Below are positions 1 through 6,957 of a DNA stretch of 19,543 bases, one piece after another; the first letter of the stretch is position 1; each line of letters begins with the position of its first letter. The position numbers were made by a program, and so were the translations under genes. The notes under the pieces are model-generated. The model was not told where the DNA came from and searched no databases. It saw only the letters and a program-made list of their open reading frames with translations. The stretch is from Chloroflexota bacterium. Lineage in GTDB: Bacteria; Chloroflexota; Dehalococcoidia; JACQGW01. The stretch lies in the NCBI GenBank assembly GCA_016199325.1, contig JACQGW010000053.1, positions 1 to 19,543 of the forward strand, in the 5' to 3' direction.

Positions 1-846
<846 letters not shown>

Positions 847-852
847 GGACGG

Positions 853-910
853 GTTTCTGGTTCGGGGTTTCTGGTTCGGACGGAGCAACCAGAAACCCCA
901 AACCAGAAAT
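853..910. repeat. Heptamer-built inverted repeat between convergent genes (likely bidirectional terminator)
   Basis: Arms at 853-876 and 887-910 pair over 24 positions with one mismatch and one G-T wobble around a 10-nt loop. The left arm divides into 7-nt units GTTTCTG, GTTCGGG, GTTTCTG. It lies between the pruA stop and the stop of the convergent zincin gene. There is no T-tract, so this is not a canonical intrinsic terminator, but the position fits a transcript-end structure. Confidence 0.8.
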
Positions 911-921
911 CCGCTCCGGGA

Positions 922-1335
922 TCAGCCGTCCGCCCGCCGGATACGGCGGCGGGGGCGGCGGGGAATGGCGCGGAGGTCGGCGTCGCTCAGGCCGAAATGG
1001 TGGGCGATCTCGTGGGCGACGGTCTGGCGAATCTCTCGTACGAGCTCCTGCTCGGTTTGGCAGGCGTCGAGCAGGGGGCCCCGGTAGATCACGATCCGGT
1101 CCGGCAGGACCATCCCGTAGCCGCTCGTGCGCTGGGTGAGCGGCACGCCGACGTACAGGCCGAACAGGGTCGTATCCGGTTCGGCGCCGGCCCACGCCAG
1201 GTCCTCCGGGGTCGGCTCCTCCTCGACCGTCACGGCGACGTTGTCGAGCCGGCTGCGAAATGGCTCCGGCAGGCTGCGTAAGGCCCGAGCGACGATGCGC
1301 TCGAACCGGGCGTCGTCAATCCAATACACCGGCAT
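922..1335 (-). CDS. Zincin-like metallopeptidase family protein (PF06262/DUF1025 type)
   Basis: Protein of 137 aa with a zinc protease signature HEIAHHFGLSD at about residues 108-118, the HExxHxxGxxD pattern of the small metallopeptidase family PF06262. The N-terminal half, with the conserved VxVEEEPTPED segment and the FGLYVGVPLTQR strand, also fits that family. No signal peptide or membrane segment is visible, so it is probably cytosolic. Substrates of this family are not well known. It starts with ATG 11 nt after the upstream disulfide oxidoreductase gene, without a strong ribosome binding site. The two are therefore probably co-transcribed and translationally coupled. Confidence 0.85.
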   Translation of the reverse strand: MPVYWIDDARFERIVARALRSLPEPFRSRLDNVAVTVEEEPTPEDLAWAGAEPDTTLFGLYVGVPLTQRTSGYGMVLPDRIVIYRGPLLDACQTEQELVREIRQTVAHEIAHHFGLSDADLRAIPRRPRRRIRRADG

Positions 1336-1346
1336 CGTTCAGCCGC

Positions 1347-2027
1347 TCACGCGGTGGGCGGCACGGCTTTCAGGACCTCTCGCACGTAGCGGTCCTCCGG
1401 CACCCCGCCGAGAATCTCCACCGAATCGTTGACCACCGTCTTGGGGACCCCCCGAACGGCGTAGCGTCTGGCGAGATCCGGGAACTCGCCGGCCTCGATG
1501 ACGTCGGCCGTGACGCGCGGATTGACCATGGCCATCTGGTGCGCCAACCTGGCGGACACAGGACAGTGCGGTCAGGTCGGCGTGACGAAGACCTGAATGT
1601 GCAGATCCTGGTCGACCGCCGCCAGCGCCTCCTGCGACCGCTGGGAGAGGATGACCTGGCCCGTCGAGCTGTCGATGACGTCCTCGATCAGGGTGCTGAA
1701 CTCGTATCCGGCGGGGATGCCGAAATACCGGATCTGGCCGGCGTTGTGGCCCTGGATGACGATGGCGGGGATTCGCCCGTTCGCCATCTCCTGCGCCATC
1801 TCCCGTTCGGCGGCGACGTCGTGGACCCGGAGCTGGATCTTGTCGGTCAGCTCGGCGACCTCCTCCAGCAGCTCCCGGGTTTCGTCGCAGTACTGGCAGT
1901 CCGGCTGGCCGGGCACGAAGAGCGAGGACTGCTGTCTGGTGAAGAGATCGACCTGGACGGGATCGGCCATCCGCTCGACGAGGATCTGCTGGAGCTGCGC
2001 GCGCAGCTCCGGGGTGAGCATGGGCAT
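1347..2027 (-). CDS. Two-domain protein disulfide oxidoreductase, probable selenoprotein (TGA = Sec at residue 152)
   Basis: Glutaredoxin/thioredoxin-like PDO with two thioredoxin folds, 226 aa if the in-frame TGA at 1572-1574 is read through. Domain 1 has the CQYC redox motif at 44-47 and a cis-Pro context GRIPAI at 84-89. Domain 2 has TPT-U-PHCP, with TGA at residue 152 and Cys at 155, where PDO relatives have a CxxC such as CPYC. It continues with the expected helix and the cis-Pro segment RGVPKTVVND near 192-200. Both halves are in the same frame, and the 74 codons after the TGA are clearly protein-like and family-like. A SECIS-like stem follows at the usual distance. The start is ATG at 2027, preceded by AAGGAGA six bases upstream; an ATG two codons later is possible. 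An extended -10 promoter lies upstream. The alternative is a point-mutated pseudogene. Automatic annotation would split or truncate this gene. Confidence 0.82.
1536..1561 (-). promoter_or_regulatory. SECIS-like stem-loop downstream of the in-frame TGA
   Basis: Reading the minus strand, the helix begins 10 nt after the TGA. The 5' strand CUGUGUCCGCCA pairs with UGGCGCACCAG around a GGU loop. This gives ten Watson-Crick pairs, one C-C mismatch and one bulged U. The loop starts 22 nt after the TGA and begins with G. This resembles the E. coli fdhF element (bulged U, AGGU-type apex) and fits the rule for bacterial SECIS elements that a G lies in the first two loop bases. It was folded by eye; no energy was computed. 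Confidence 0.65.
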
Positions 2028-2082
2028 AGCGTCTCTCCTTCTGCGGCCGGCCGCACCAACTCCCTGACCGGCGCGCTCCCCG

Positions 2083-2091
2083 ATTATAGCA
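2083..2091 (-). promoter_or_regulatory. Extended -10 promoter for the disulfide oxidoreductase operon
   Basis: The minus strand reads TGCTATAAT, a perfect TATAAT preceded by TGn. No convincing -35 box lies 16-18 nt further upstream, as is common for extended -10 promoters. Transcription would begin near 2076, about 50 nt before the ATG at 2027. Confidence 0.6.
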
Positions 2092-2185
2092 CGAGGAGCG
2101 TGGTACGAAGTTTGCCGCACCTTCCCGAAGCCTGCGGAATCTCCCCGGGCTACGACGAGTTCCCACTTTTCGTGGAGGTGTCATC

Positions 2186-2515
2186 ATGACCATGGGAAGC
2201 CGACCGTACATGAGCCGGCCTACACATCCGACGCATTACTACGTGCCCGAGTACTATGGCCCCTATCGCGGAGAGATCAGGCGCTCGGATGCAGACGTCC
2301 GGCGGGACGTCGAGTCGATCCTGTTCTACGATAGCTGGGTGCCCTCGGAGGACATCAAGATCGACGTGAAGGAGGGAGTCGTGACGCTCGCCGGAACCGT
2401 CCGCTCGGCATTCGAGAAGCGGGCAGCCGGCGACGACGCCTGGGACGTGCCCGGCGTGCGCGACGTCTGCAACAACCTGACGATCGTCGAGACGCCGACC
2501 GTTACCCACGGTTGA
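2186..2515 (+). CDS. BON-domain protein
   Basis: Protein of 109 aa. Residues about 35-100 form a BON domain: RRDVESILFYDSWVPSEDIKIDVKEGVVTLAGTVRSAFEKRAA, then a WDVPGVRDVCNNLTI strand, the usual pattern of one or two helices around a GxVxLxGxV strand. The N-terminus is Tyr- and Pro-rich (YYVPEYYGPYRGE), with no signal peptide or membrane segment, so it looks cytoplasmic. BON domains are thought to bind membranes or ligands in stress proteins; no specific role can be assigned. The start at ATG 2186 is set by GGAGG at 2174-2178. The gene diverges from the selenoprotein-type oxidoreductase; the 160-bp gap between them should hold both promoters. It ends just before a long heptamer hairpin. Confidence 0.82.
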   Translation: MTMGSRPYMSRPTHPTHYYVPEYYGPYRGEIRRSDADVRRDVESILFYDSWVPSEDIKIDVKEGVVTLAGTVRSAFEKRAAGDDAWDVPGVRDVCNNLTIVETPTVTHG

Positions 2516-2534
2516 GAGCGCTCAACGAACCGTG

Positions 2535-2666
2535 AACGAGGTTTCTCGTTTCTCGTTTCTGGTTTCTCGTTTCTCGTTTCTCGTTTCTGGTTCGAGGGGC
2601 ATCTACGCACCCCCAAACCAGAAACCCCAAACCCCAAACCAGAAACCCCAAACCCTAGACCTCGTT
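2535..2666. repeat. Long imperfect heptamer hairpin between convergent BON and methyltransferase genes
   Basis: The left arm (about 2535-2600) consists of 7-nt units GTTTCTC and GTTTCTG. The right arm (about 2611-2666), read on the other strand, consists of GTTTGGG and GTTTCTG units. The ends match (AACGAGG against CCTCGTT), and the right arm runs into the last codons of the methyltransferase gene. Pairing is strong at the inner GTTTCTG/GGGG part and at the outer ends, looser between. It shares its units with the hairpin at 853-910. Confidence 0.75.
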
Positions 2667-3440
2667 CTCGATAAGCCATTGACGGCGCGCTTCGAAGAGG
2701 ATGACGGCCGTGGCGATGGCGACATTGAGCGACTCGACGCCGGGCGCCATGGGGATGTGGACGGTCTCGGCGGCGAGCGCCGTCGCCGCCGGCCCGGCCC
2801 CCTGCGCCTCGCCGCCGACGATGAGGGCGCTCGGTGCCGACCAGTCGACGGCGAAATACGGCTCGCCGGCGCCGGCGGCCGCCAGCCGGATGCGCCTGCC
2901 GGCGAGGAGCTCGCGAATGGCCGGCCATGATTCGCCGGCGATGAGGCCGAGGCGAAACTGGGCGCCGAGGCCGGCGCGAAGCGCCTTGGGGGAGTAGGGA
3001 TCGGCCGTCGTCGGCCCCAGCACCAGGGTCTCGACGCCCGCCGCCTCGGCCGTTCGACAGATGGTTCCGAGATTCCCCGGGTCCTGGATCGCGTCCAACA
3101 CCAGGACCAACCGGCCGGCCACTCGGTGGGCAGGAGGTGGGATGGGCACGGCGGCCACGAGCGGCTGCGGTGTCTCCGTTTCCGCCGCCGCGGTGAGGAC
3201 CCGAGCCTCGGCTGGATGGACCTCCTCAGGCTGAAGCCGCGCCAGGAGCTGTCGGGCGCGCGGATCGGCCGTCACGGCCGCCGGATCGTAGAGCAGGAGC
3301 ACCGGACGGTGGCCGGCCCGGGCGACCTCTTCGAGCAGACGAACCCCTTCGACCAGGGCAAGCCCGTGTTCCAGGCGCGCCGATCGGCGATGGAGCGAGC
3401 GGAGGAGCCTGACCCGGGAATTGCTGGTGCTGGTGATCAG
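2655..3440 (-). CDS. TrmH/SpoU-family (SPOUT) RNA methyltransferase
   Basis: SAM-dependent 2'-O-methyltransferase of rRNA or tRNA, about 261 aa. The N-terminal substrate-binding domain begins ITSTSNSRVRLLRSLHRRSARLEHG and continues LVEGVRLLEEV. The SPOUT domain shows all three motifs: DPGNLGTICRTAEAAG, ALIVGGEAQGAG and IPMAPGVESLNVAIATAVILFEA. The conserved N-terminus lies upstream of the first ATG/GTG/TTG codon (GTG at 3302), so initiation must be non-standard. I place it at CTG 3438-3440, nine bases after the rplT stop codon, with ATT at 3444-3446 as the alternative. It is last in the infC-rpmI-rplT operon, a common place for this enzyme. The exact target nucleotide is unknown. Confidence 0.88.
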   Translation of the reverse strand: MITSTSNSRVRLLRSLHRRSARLEHGLALVEGVRLLEEVARAGHRPVLLLYDPAAVTADPRARQLLARLQPEEVHPAEARVLTAAAETETPQPLVAAVPIPPPAHRVAGRLVLVLDAIQDPGNLGTICRTAEAAGVETLVLGPTTADPYSPKALRAGLGAQFRLGLIAGESWPAIRELLAGRRIRLAAAGAGEPYFAVDWSAPSALIVGGEAQGAGPAATALAAETVHIPMAPGVESLNVAIATAVILFEARRQWLIENEV

Positions 3441-3449
3441 CTCAATGGC

Positions 3450-3806
3450 TCACCCGACGTGGGCACGCGCCACCTCGACGAGCTGGCGGAAAGCGGCGTC
3501 GTCCCGGACGGCCAGGTCGGCCATGATCTTCCGGTCGACGTCGACCCCGGCTCGGGTGAGACCGGCGATCAGGGTGCTGTAGGTCATGCCGGCGAGGCGG
3601 GCGCCCGCGTTGATACGGGCGATCCAGAGTCGCCGCATGTCGCCCTTGCGCTCACGCCGGTGGGCATAGGCGTAGCTCAGCGATTTGAGCATCGCCTCGT
3701 GCGCCCGCCTGAACAGCTTGCTTTTCGTGCCGCGCTGCCCTTTGGTCAGCGCCAGGACTTTCTTGTGCTTCTGGTGGGCGGCTACGCCCCGTTTGACCCT
3801 CGCCAA
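3450..3806 (-). CDS. rplT: 50S ribosomal protein L20
   Basis: Full-length L20 (118 aa), starting [43 protein letters not shown] and continuing [24 protein letters not shown], the highly conserved 23S rRNA-binding region. The initiator is TTG at 3804-3806, fixed by GGAGGAG six bases upstream and by the universally conserved N-terminus. It sits directly after rpmI and before the methyltransferase. In several bacteria L20 represses its own operon through the infC leader or the rpmI region; whether it does so here cannot be told. Confidence 0.98.
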   Translation of the reverse strand: MARVKRGVAAHQKHKKVLALTKGQRGTKSKLFRRAHEAMLKSLSYAYAHRRERKGDMRRLWIARINAGARLAGMTYSTLIAGLTRAGVDVDRKIMADLAVRDDAAFRQLVEVARAHVG

Positions 3807-3823
3807 TCGAATCTCCTCCGGGC

Positions 3824-4027
3824 CTAGCGCGCGCCGTACGGCAGGAGCCGCTTCAGATTCGGGATATCGGCGCGCGAAACCTCGATCATCTCATCGTACA
3901 GTCGCTTCGCACGCGGCGCCCGATTGCGGCGCAGGTGGCTCTTGCCGCCCTTCGTGCGCATGATTTTGCCGCTTCCGGTCACCTTGAAGCGCTTCTTCGC
4001 TCCGCTATGGGTTTTCAGCTTGGGCAC
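3824..4027 (-). CDS. rpmI: 50S ribosomal protein L35
   Basis: Protein of 67 aa, [35 protein letters not shown], the standard L35 sequence with its basic N-terminal half. It starts at GTG 4025-4027, two bases after the infC stop codon; GGAAGGA inside the end of infC serves as the ribosome binding site. This order (infC, rpmI, rplT) is the universal one. Confidence 0.98.
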   Translation of the reverse strand: MPKLKTHSGAKKRFKVTGSGKIMRTKGGKSHLRRNRAPRAKRLYDEMIEVSRADIPNLKRLLPYGAR

Positions 4028-4029
4028 CG

Positions 4030-4701
4030 TCAGGCTTCCTTCCGTTCAACGATCTTTCCGGCGCTCTTCTCCGGACCGCCGGTCCCCCGGGCGGCTCGCT
4101 CGGCACCGCCGCCCCGTTGGGCTGGCACAGCGCCGGCCGGGGCCTGCGGGGCCGCCGGCGCATCCTCCTTGGCCGGCCGGGCCGCTGCGGCAGCCGGGGC
4201 CAGAATGAGGGTCATGTTGCGGCCCTCGATGGCTGGCGGTTTCTCCACCACGGCAAGACTGCGCAGATCGCCGGCCATTTTCTCCAGCAACGCCCTGCCC
4301 AGTTGGGGATGGGTCAGCTCACGACCTCGGAAGATGACCGAGATCTTGACCTTGTCGCCGTCGGTGAGGAACTTCTGGATCTGGCGCGTCTTGAACTCGA
4401 CGTCGTGCTCGTCGATCTTCGGCCGGAGCCGGATCTCCTTCAAGAGCACCGTCTTCTGATGCTTGCGCGCCTCGCGCTCTTTCTTCGTCAGCTCGTACTT
4501 GTACTTCCCGTAGTCGAGGATCCGACAAACCGGCGGCGCCGCCGTCGGCGCTACCTCGACCAGGTCGGCATTCCGTTCACGGGCGACGGCCAGCGCCTGC
4601 GGCAGCGACATGATGCCGAGCTGCTCGCCGCCATCGCCGATAACCCGAACCTCCCGGGCTCGGATCTTCTCATTGATGCGGAGTTCTCTCGAGATACGCA
4701 A
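4030..4701 (-). CDS. infC: Translation initiation factor IF-3
   Basis: IF-3 binds the 30S subunit and proofreads initiator tRNA and start codon. The N-domain begins [27 protein letters not shown] and the linker/C-domain contains the [27 protein letters not shown] and [11 protein letters not shown] segments. After about residue 170 there is an Ala/Pro/Glu-rich tail of roughly 50 residues, longer than in the E. coli protein and seen in several high-GC lineages. The given start is TTG 4701. However, the strong Shine-Dalgarno GAGGTGAT lies almost on top of it and is better spaced for ATC at 4693-4695, the kind of rare initiator that infC genes use for autoregulation. Confidence 0.96.
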   Translation of the reverse strand: MRISRELRINEKIRAREVRVIGDGGEQLGIMSLPQALAVARERNADLVEVAPTAAPPVCRILDYGKYKYELTKKEREARKHQKTVLLKEIRLRPKIDEHDVEFKTRQIQKFLTDGDKVKISVIFRGRELTHPQLGRALLEKMAGDLRSLAVVEKPPAIEGRNMTLILAPAAAAARPAKEDAPAAPQAPAGAVPAQRGGGAERAARGTGGPEKSAGKIVERKEA

Positions 4702-4708
4702 TCACCTC

Positions 4709-4743
4709 AAAACGAAAAATCGGGCCAGAGAAGCTGGTGGCCC
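4709..4743 (-). terminator. Hairpin plus T-tract just upstream of infC
   Basis: On the minus strand GGGCCA (4738-4743) pairs with TGGCCC (4722-4727) and is followed by GATTTTTCGTTTT. This is the shape of an intrinsic terminator. It lies after the FtsB-like gene and immediately before the infC Shine-Dalgarno. It could end upstream transcripts, or act in the infC leader, since the predicted infC transcript begins at its base. Confidence 0.6.
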
Positions 4744-4750
4744 ATGAGCT

Positions 4751-4780
4751 ATCGTACCATACCGGCCCGCCGGGAGTCAA
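4751..4780 (-). promoter_or_regulatory. Promoter of the infC operon
   Basis: The minus strand has TTGACT (4775-4780), an 18-nt spacer and TACGAT (4751-4756), with TGG just before the -10 (extended -10). Predicted start is near 4744. The -35 box begins five bases past the FtsB-like stop codon. Confidence 0.6.
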
Positions 4781-4784
4781 CGGC

Positions 4785-5189
4785 CTACCGCACGAGGCGG
4801 CCAAACTGCTCGGCGATCTGTTGCCAGATCGCCGGTCGCGCCGTCGGGGTCGGCGTGGGCGACGGGGTCGCCGCCGCCGTCGGCACCAGCACCACCACGG
4901 GCGTATCGCCCGGCTTGACCAGCCCCAGCTCTTCGCGGGCAACCCTCTCGACGTACCTGTCCGACCGCAGGTACTCGACCTGCTGGCGCAGCTCGGTGTT
5001 CCGCGCCTTGAGCAGATCGATCTCCTGGCGCAGCTCCGTCGCTTCCTGGCGCAGCGCGACCATCTCGATGACTTTCCGGCCCGCCGAGAACGCCAGCAAG
5101 ACCAGCAGCGGGATCGCCAGAAGCAGGACGACCTGGGCGAGACTGATGCCTCCCCTGGCGCCCGAACGCCGCGCCGCCCCTTCGCTCAC
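4785..5189 (-). CDS. FtsB/DivIC-like septum formation initiator protein
   Basis: Small bitopic membrane protein of 134 aa. A short basic N-terminus is followed by one membrane segment (SLAQVVLLLAIPLLVLLAFSA, about residues 16-36). A heptad coiled coil (VALRQEATELRQEIDLLKARNTELRQQVEYL) comes next, then the typical DivIC ending RSDRYVERVAREELGLVKPGDTPVVVL. The C-terminus adds a Pro/Thr-rich stretch (TPSPTPTPTARP), presumably an extracytoplasmic linker. FtsB-type proteins bridge the divisome with FtsL and FtsQ. The start is GTG 5187-5189, overlapping the protease stop codon by two bases in a GTGA junction, so the two are translationally coupled. Confidence 0.82.
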   Translation of the reverse strand: MSEGAARRSGARGGISLAQVVLLLAIPLLVLLAFSAGRKVIEMVALRQEATELRQEIDLLKARNTELRQQVEYLRSDRYVERVAREELGLVKPGDTPVVVLVPTAAATPSPTPTPTARPAIWQQIAEQFGRLVR

Positions 5190-6328
5190 GCCACGGACCT
5201 CGGCCCCGCGCGATAGGCACCGGCCAGGGCGACCCGCCGAGCGTGCGACGGGTGGTCGTAAAACAGCCACTCGACCCAGGCCGGCGGCTGCGATTCGGCG
5301 AGGTTCTGATCGGCCAACCGGTCCATGACGGCCACGAACGAGCGCGGGTCGTCGGTCAGCGCAAGGGCGGATTCGTCGGCCTGGCGCTCCAGCCACCGGC
5401 TATAGGCGTTGGCGACCGGCGCCGTGACCAGCGAGAACACCCCGAGTACCAGCGCCAGGAACGGCAGCCCGGCCGGGTCGGCGGCGCCACGGATGCCGAG
5501 CGAGGCGCCGAACCGCTCGATGGCCTGGGCCACCAGGAAGAGTCCGGCGAGCGTCAGCATCGACTGGCTGGCGATGAGCTTCGCGATGTCCCGATGGACC
5601 TGGTGGCCCAATTCGTGCGCCAGGACGACGGCGATCTCGGCGGGCGGGTAGCGGTCGAGCAGCGTGTCGCCGAGGACGATCCGGCGCGTGTTGCCCCAGC
5701 CCATGAGCGCGGCGTTGGCCATCGTCCCCTTGGCGCTCAGGTCGATGGTGTACACCCCGCTGATGGCCGTGCCCGCCCGACGGGCCAGCGCCAGCAACCG
5801 CTCGGCCAGGTCGGCGTCGGCGAGTGGCCGCATTTTGAAGAAGAGCGGCACGATCAAGATCGGGGCCAGGTTGGTCAGGGCCACCGTGAAGACCAGCGCC
5901 GCCAGGCCGGCCGGCAGCCACCACCAGCCCGGCGCCAGCCCGACGATGGCGTAGAGCCCCTCGACGGCGATCAGGCCGAGCACGGCGCCGACGGCCAGCC
6001 CCTTCGCCAGGTCGGCCAGCCAGGCGCCGAGCGACTGGGTCGAGAGGCCGTAGTGGCGGGCGAGCCGGTGTCTGACGTACTGGATGGGCGCGACCAGCAG
6101 TGTGTAGCCACCGGCAAAGGCGACCAGCATGGCCGCAACCTGGAACGGCTGCGCCAGCGGCACAGCATCTCGCAGCGCGGCGTGGAGCCCGAGCCCGAGC
6201 CAGAGCGCCACGTAGAGGCCGCCGAGGGCCTGGTCGAGGAACCAGATGCCCCGTCGCTGGCGGGCATACCGCCGCGCCAGTTGCTGGCGCTCGGGGTCGA
6301 GCGAGGAGCCGAAAGGAGTCGGTGACAT
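5186..6328 (-). CDS. M48 family metallopeptidase (Ste24/CaaX-type integral membrane protease)
   Basis: Protein of 380 aa with several hydrophobic segments: about residues 34-56, 62-82, 110-130, 135-165, 250-268 and 288-305. The zinc site is HELGH at 238-242, with a further Glu ligand in SRWLERQADESAL near 314, which is the M48A (Ste24p) arrangement. The conserved TIDLSAKGTMANAALMGWGNTRRIVLGDTLL block precedes it, and a C-terminal DHPSHARRVALA segment closes the domain. Bacterial relatives act in membrane protein quality control or peptide processing. ATG 6328 was chosen; GTG 6331 is equally possible. The promoter predicted just upstream would make the message nearly leaderless. Confidence 0.9.
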   Translation of the reverse strand: MSPTPFGSSLDPERQQLARRYARQRRGIWFLDQALGGLYVALWLGLGLHAALRDAVPLAQPFQVAAMLVAFAGGYTLLVAPIQYVRHRLARHYGLSTQSLGAWLADLAKGLAVGAVLGLIAVEGLYAIVGLAPGWWWLPAGLAALVFTVALTNLAPILIVPLFFKMRPLADADLAERLLALARRAGTAISGVYTIDLSAKGTMANAALMGWGNTRRIVLGDTLLDRYPPAEIAVVLAHELGHQVHRDIAKLIASQSMLTLAGLFLVAQAIERFGASLGIRGAADPAGLPFLALVLGVFSLVTAPVANAYSRWLERQADESALALTDDPRSFVAVMDRLADQNLAESQPPAWVEWLFYDHPSHARRVALAGAYRAGPRSVA

Positions 6329-6337
6329 CACCCAAGG

Positions 6338-6367
6338 ATTGTACGGCCGGTCGGCGAGGGGCGTCAA
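6338..6367 (-). promoter_or_regulatory. Promoter of the M48 protease-ftsB operon
   Basis: The minus strand has TTGACG (6362-6367), 18 nt, then TACAAT (6338-6343). The expected start point is about 6331, at or within a few bases of the GTG/ATG start codons. Confidence 0.6.
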
Positions 6368-6409
6368 CCCGGCGGCGCGATGCGAGAGCGGCGCTGAGAG
6401 GCAACGAAC

Positions 6410-6434
6410 CGCCAAGACGCCAAGACCGCCAAGA
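6410..6434 (+). repeat. Short tandem CGCCAAGA repeats in a gene-free stretch
   Basis: Three copies of CGCCAAGA at 6410-6417, 6418-6425 and 6427-6434, in the 215-bp gap between the M48 promoter side and the DUF5615 gene. No matching inverted arm is present nearby. Nothing else is recognisable in this gap. Confidence 0.6.
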
Positions 6435-6543
6435 GGGACGACGAAAAAGACGCCGAGAATGACGACTGTTTGTCTGGTCGATCCCTGTGCAAACCGCTCT
6501 AGTCAGCCGAGAGCTTCCACCGATGCCGGCTTGGTGATTCCGG

Positions 6544-6957
6544 CTACGGGCGATGCAACTGCCAACCGGTGCCCCGTCGCCAGATGTACAGCTCGTTCGA
6601 AAGCGAGGAGCGACCCTGCAGAAAATCGGAGAGCTCTTGCGCAGCGCCTGCGGGTGCCCATCCGGGGAGCATCGGAGTCCAGTGCGGGATGATGACGATG
6701 CCACTATGTCGCGGAGGCGACGGGACCTGCCACGCTGCCGGCCAGACGAGCCAGGCGCCGTGGAGCAAGAAGAAATCCGCCTCGTTGTGGGTGACGAGGA
6801 TCCGGCCGTCCTCCGCCGCGATGAGAATCTGCCGGTAGTCAGGCGCCCGCTCTTGGTGCAGGTCCCGGGCGGTGACCACATCATGCCCGTGCTGCCGTAG
6901 CGCCGTGGCGGTGTGTGCCGAGACGTTGTGATCAGTGTAGAATCGAGCGAAAGCGGC
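6544..6957 (-). pseudogene. DUF5615-type PIN-like toxin, no recognisable start codon
   Basis: The frame directly after the DUF433 stop codon encodes ARFYTDHNVSAHTATALRQHGHDVVTARDLHQERAPD, then ILVTHNEADFFLLHGAWLVW and HSGIVIIP. This is the core of the DUF5615 PIN-like fold, with Asp residues in the expected acidic positions (FYTDHN, THNEADF). The C-terminus ends at TAG 6544. Between the TAA of the DUF433 gene (6958-6960) and the conserved start of the domain there is no ATG, GTG or TTG. The first GTG (6879) would remove the first strand and helix. The gene is therefore either inactivated, started at a rare codon, or expressed by reinitiation at the upstream stop. DUF433-DUF5615 pairs are known as putative type II toxin-antitoxin modules. 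Confidence 0.7.

Noticed and set aside
1347..1559. Separate small gene for the C-terminal part of the disulfide oxidoreductase
   Set aside because: It lacks its own ribosome binding site and would begin inside the active-site helix. It is in the same frame as the upstream part and completes the second thioredoxin fold, so a single recoded gene is the better reading.
2112..2140. TTGCCG with CGGAAT 17 nt later as promoter for the BON gene
   Set aside because: The -10 match is only three of six and lacks a TG extension; not enough to call.
2535..2666. CRISPR array or telomere-like repeat
   Set aside because: The units are 7 nt, without spacers and with mirrored arms, so not CRISPR. The AAACCCC words resemble telomere repeats only superficially and lie inside the chromosome between genes.
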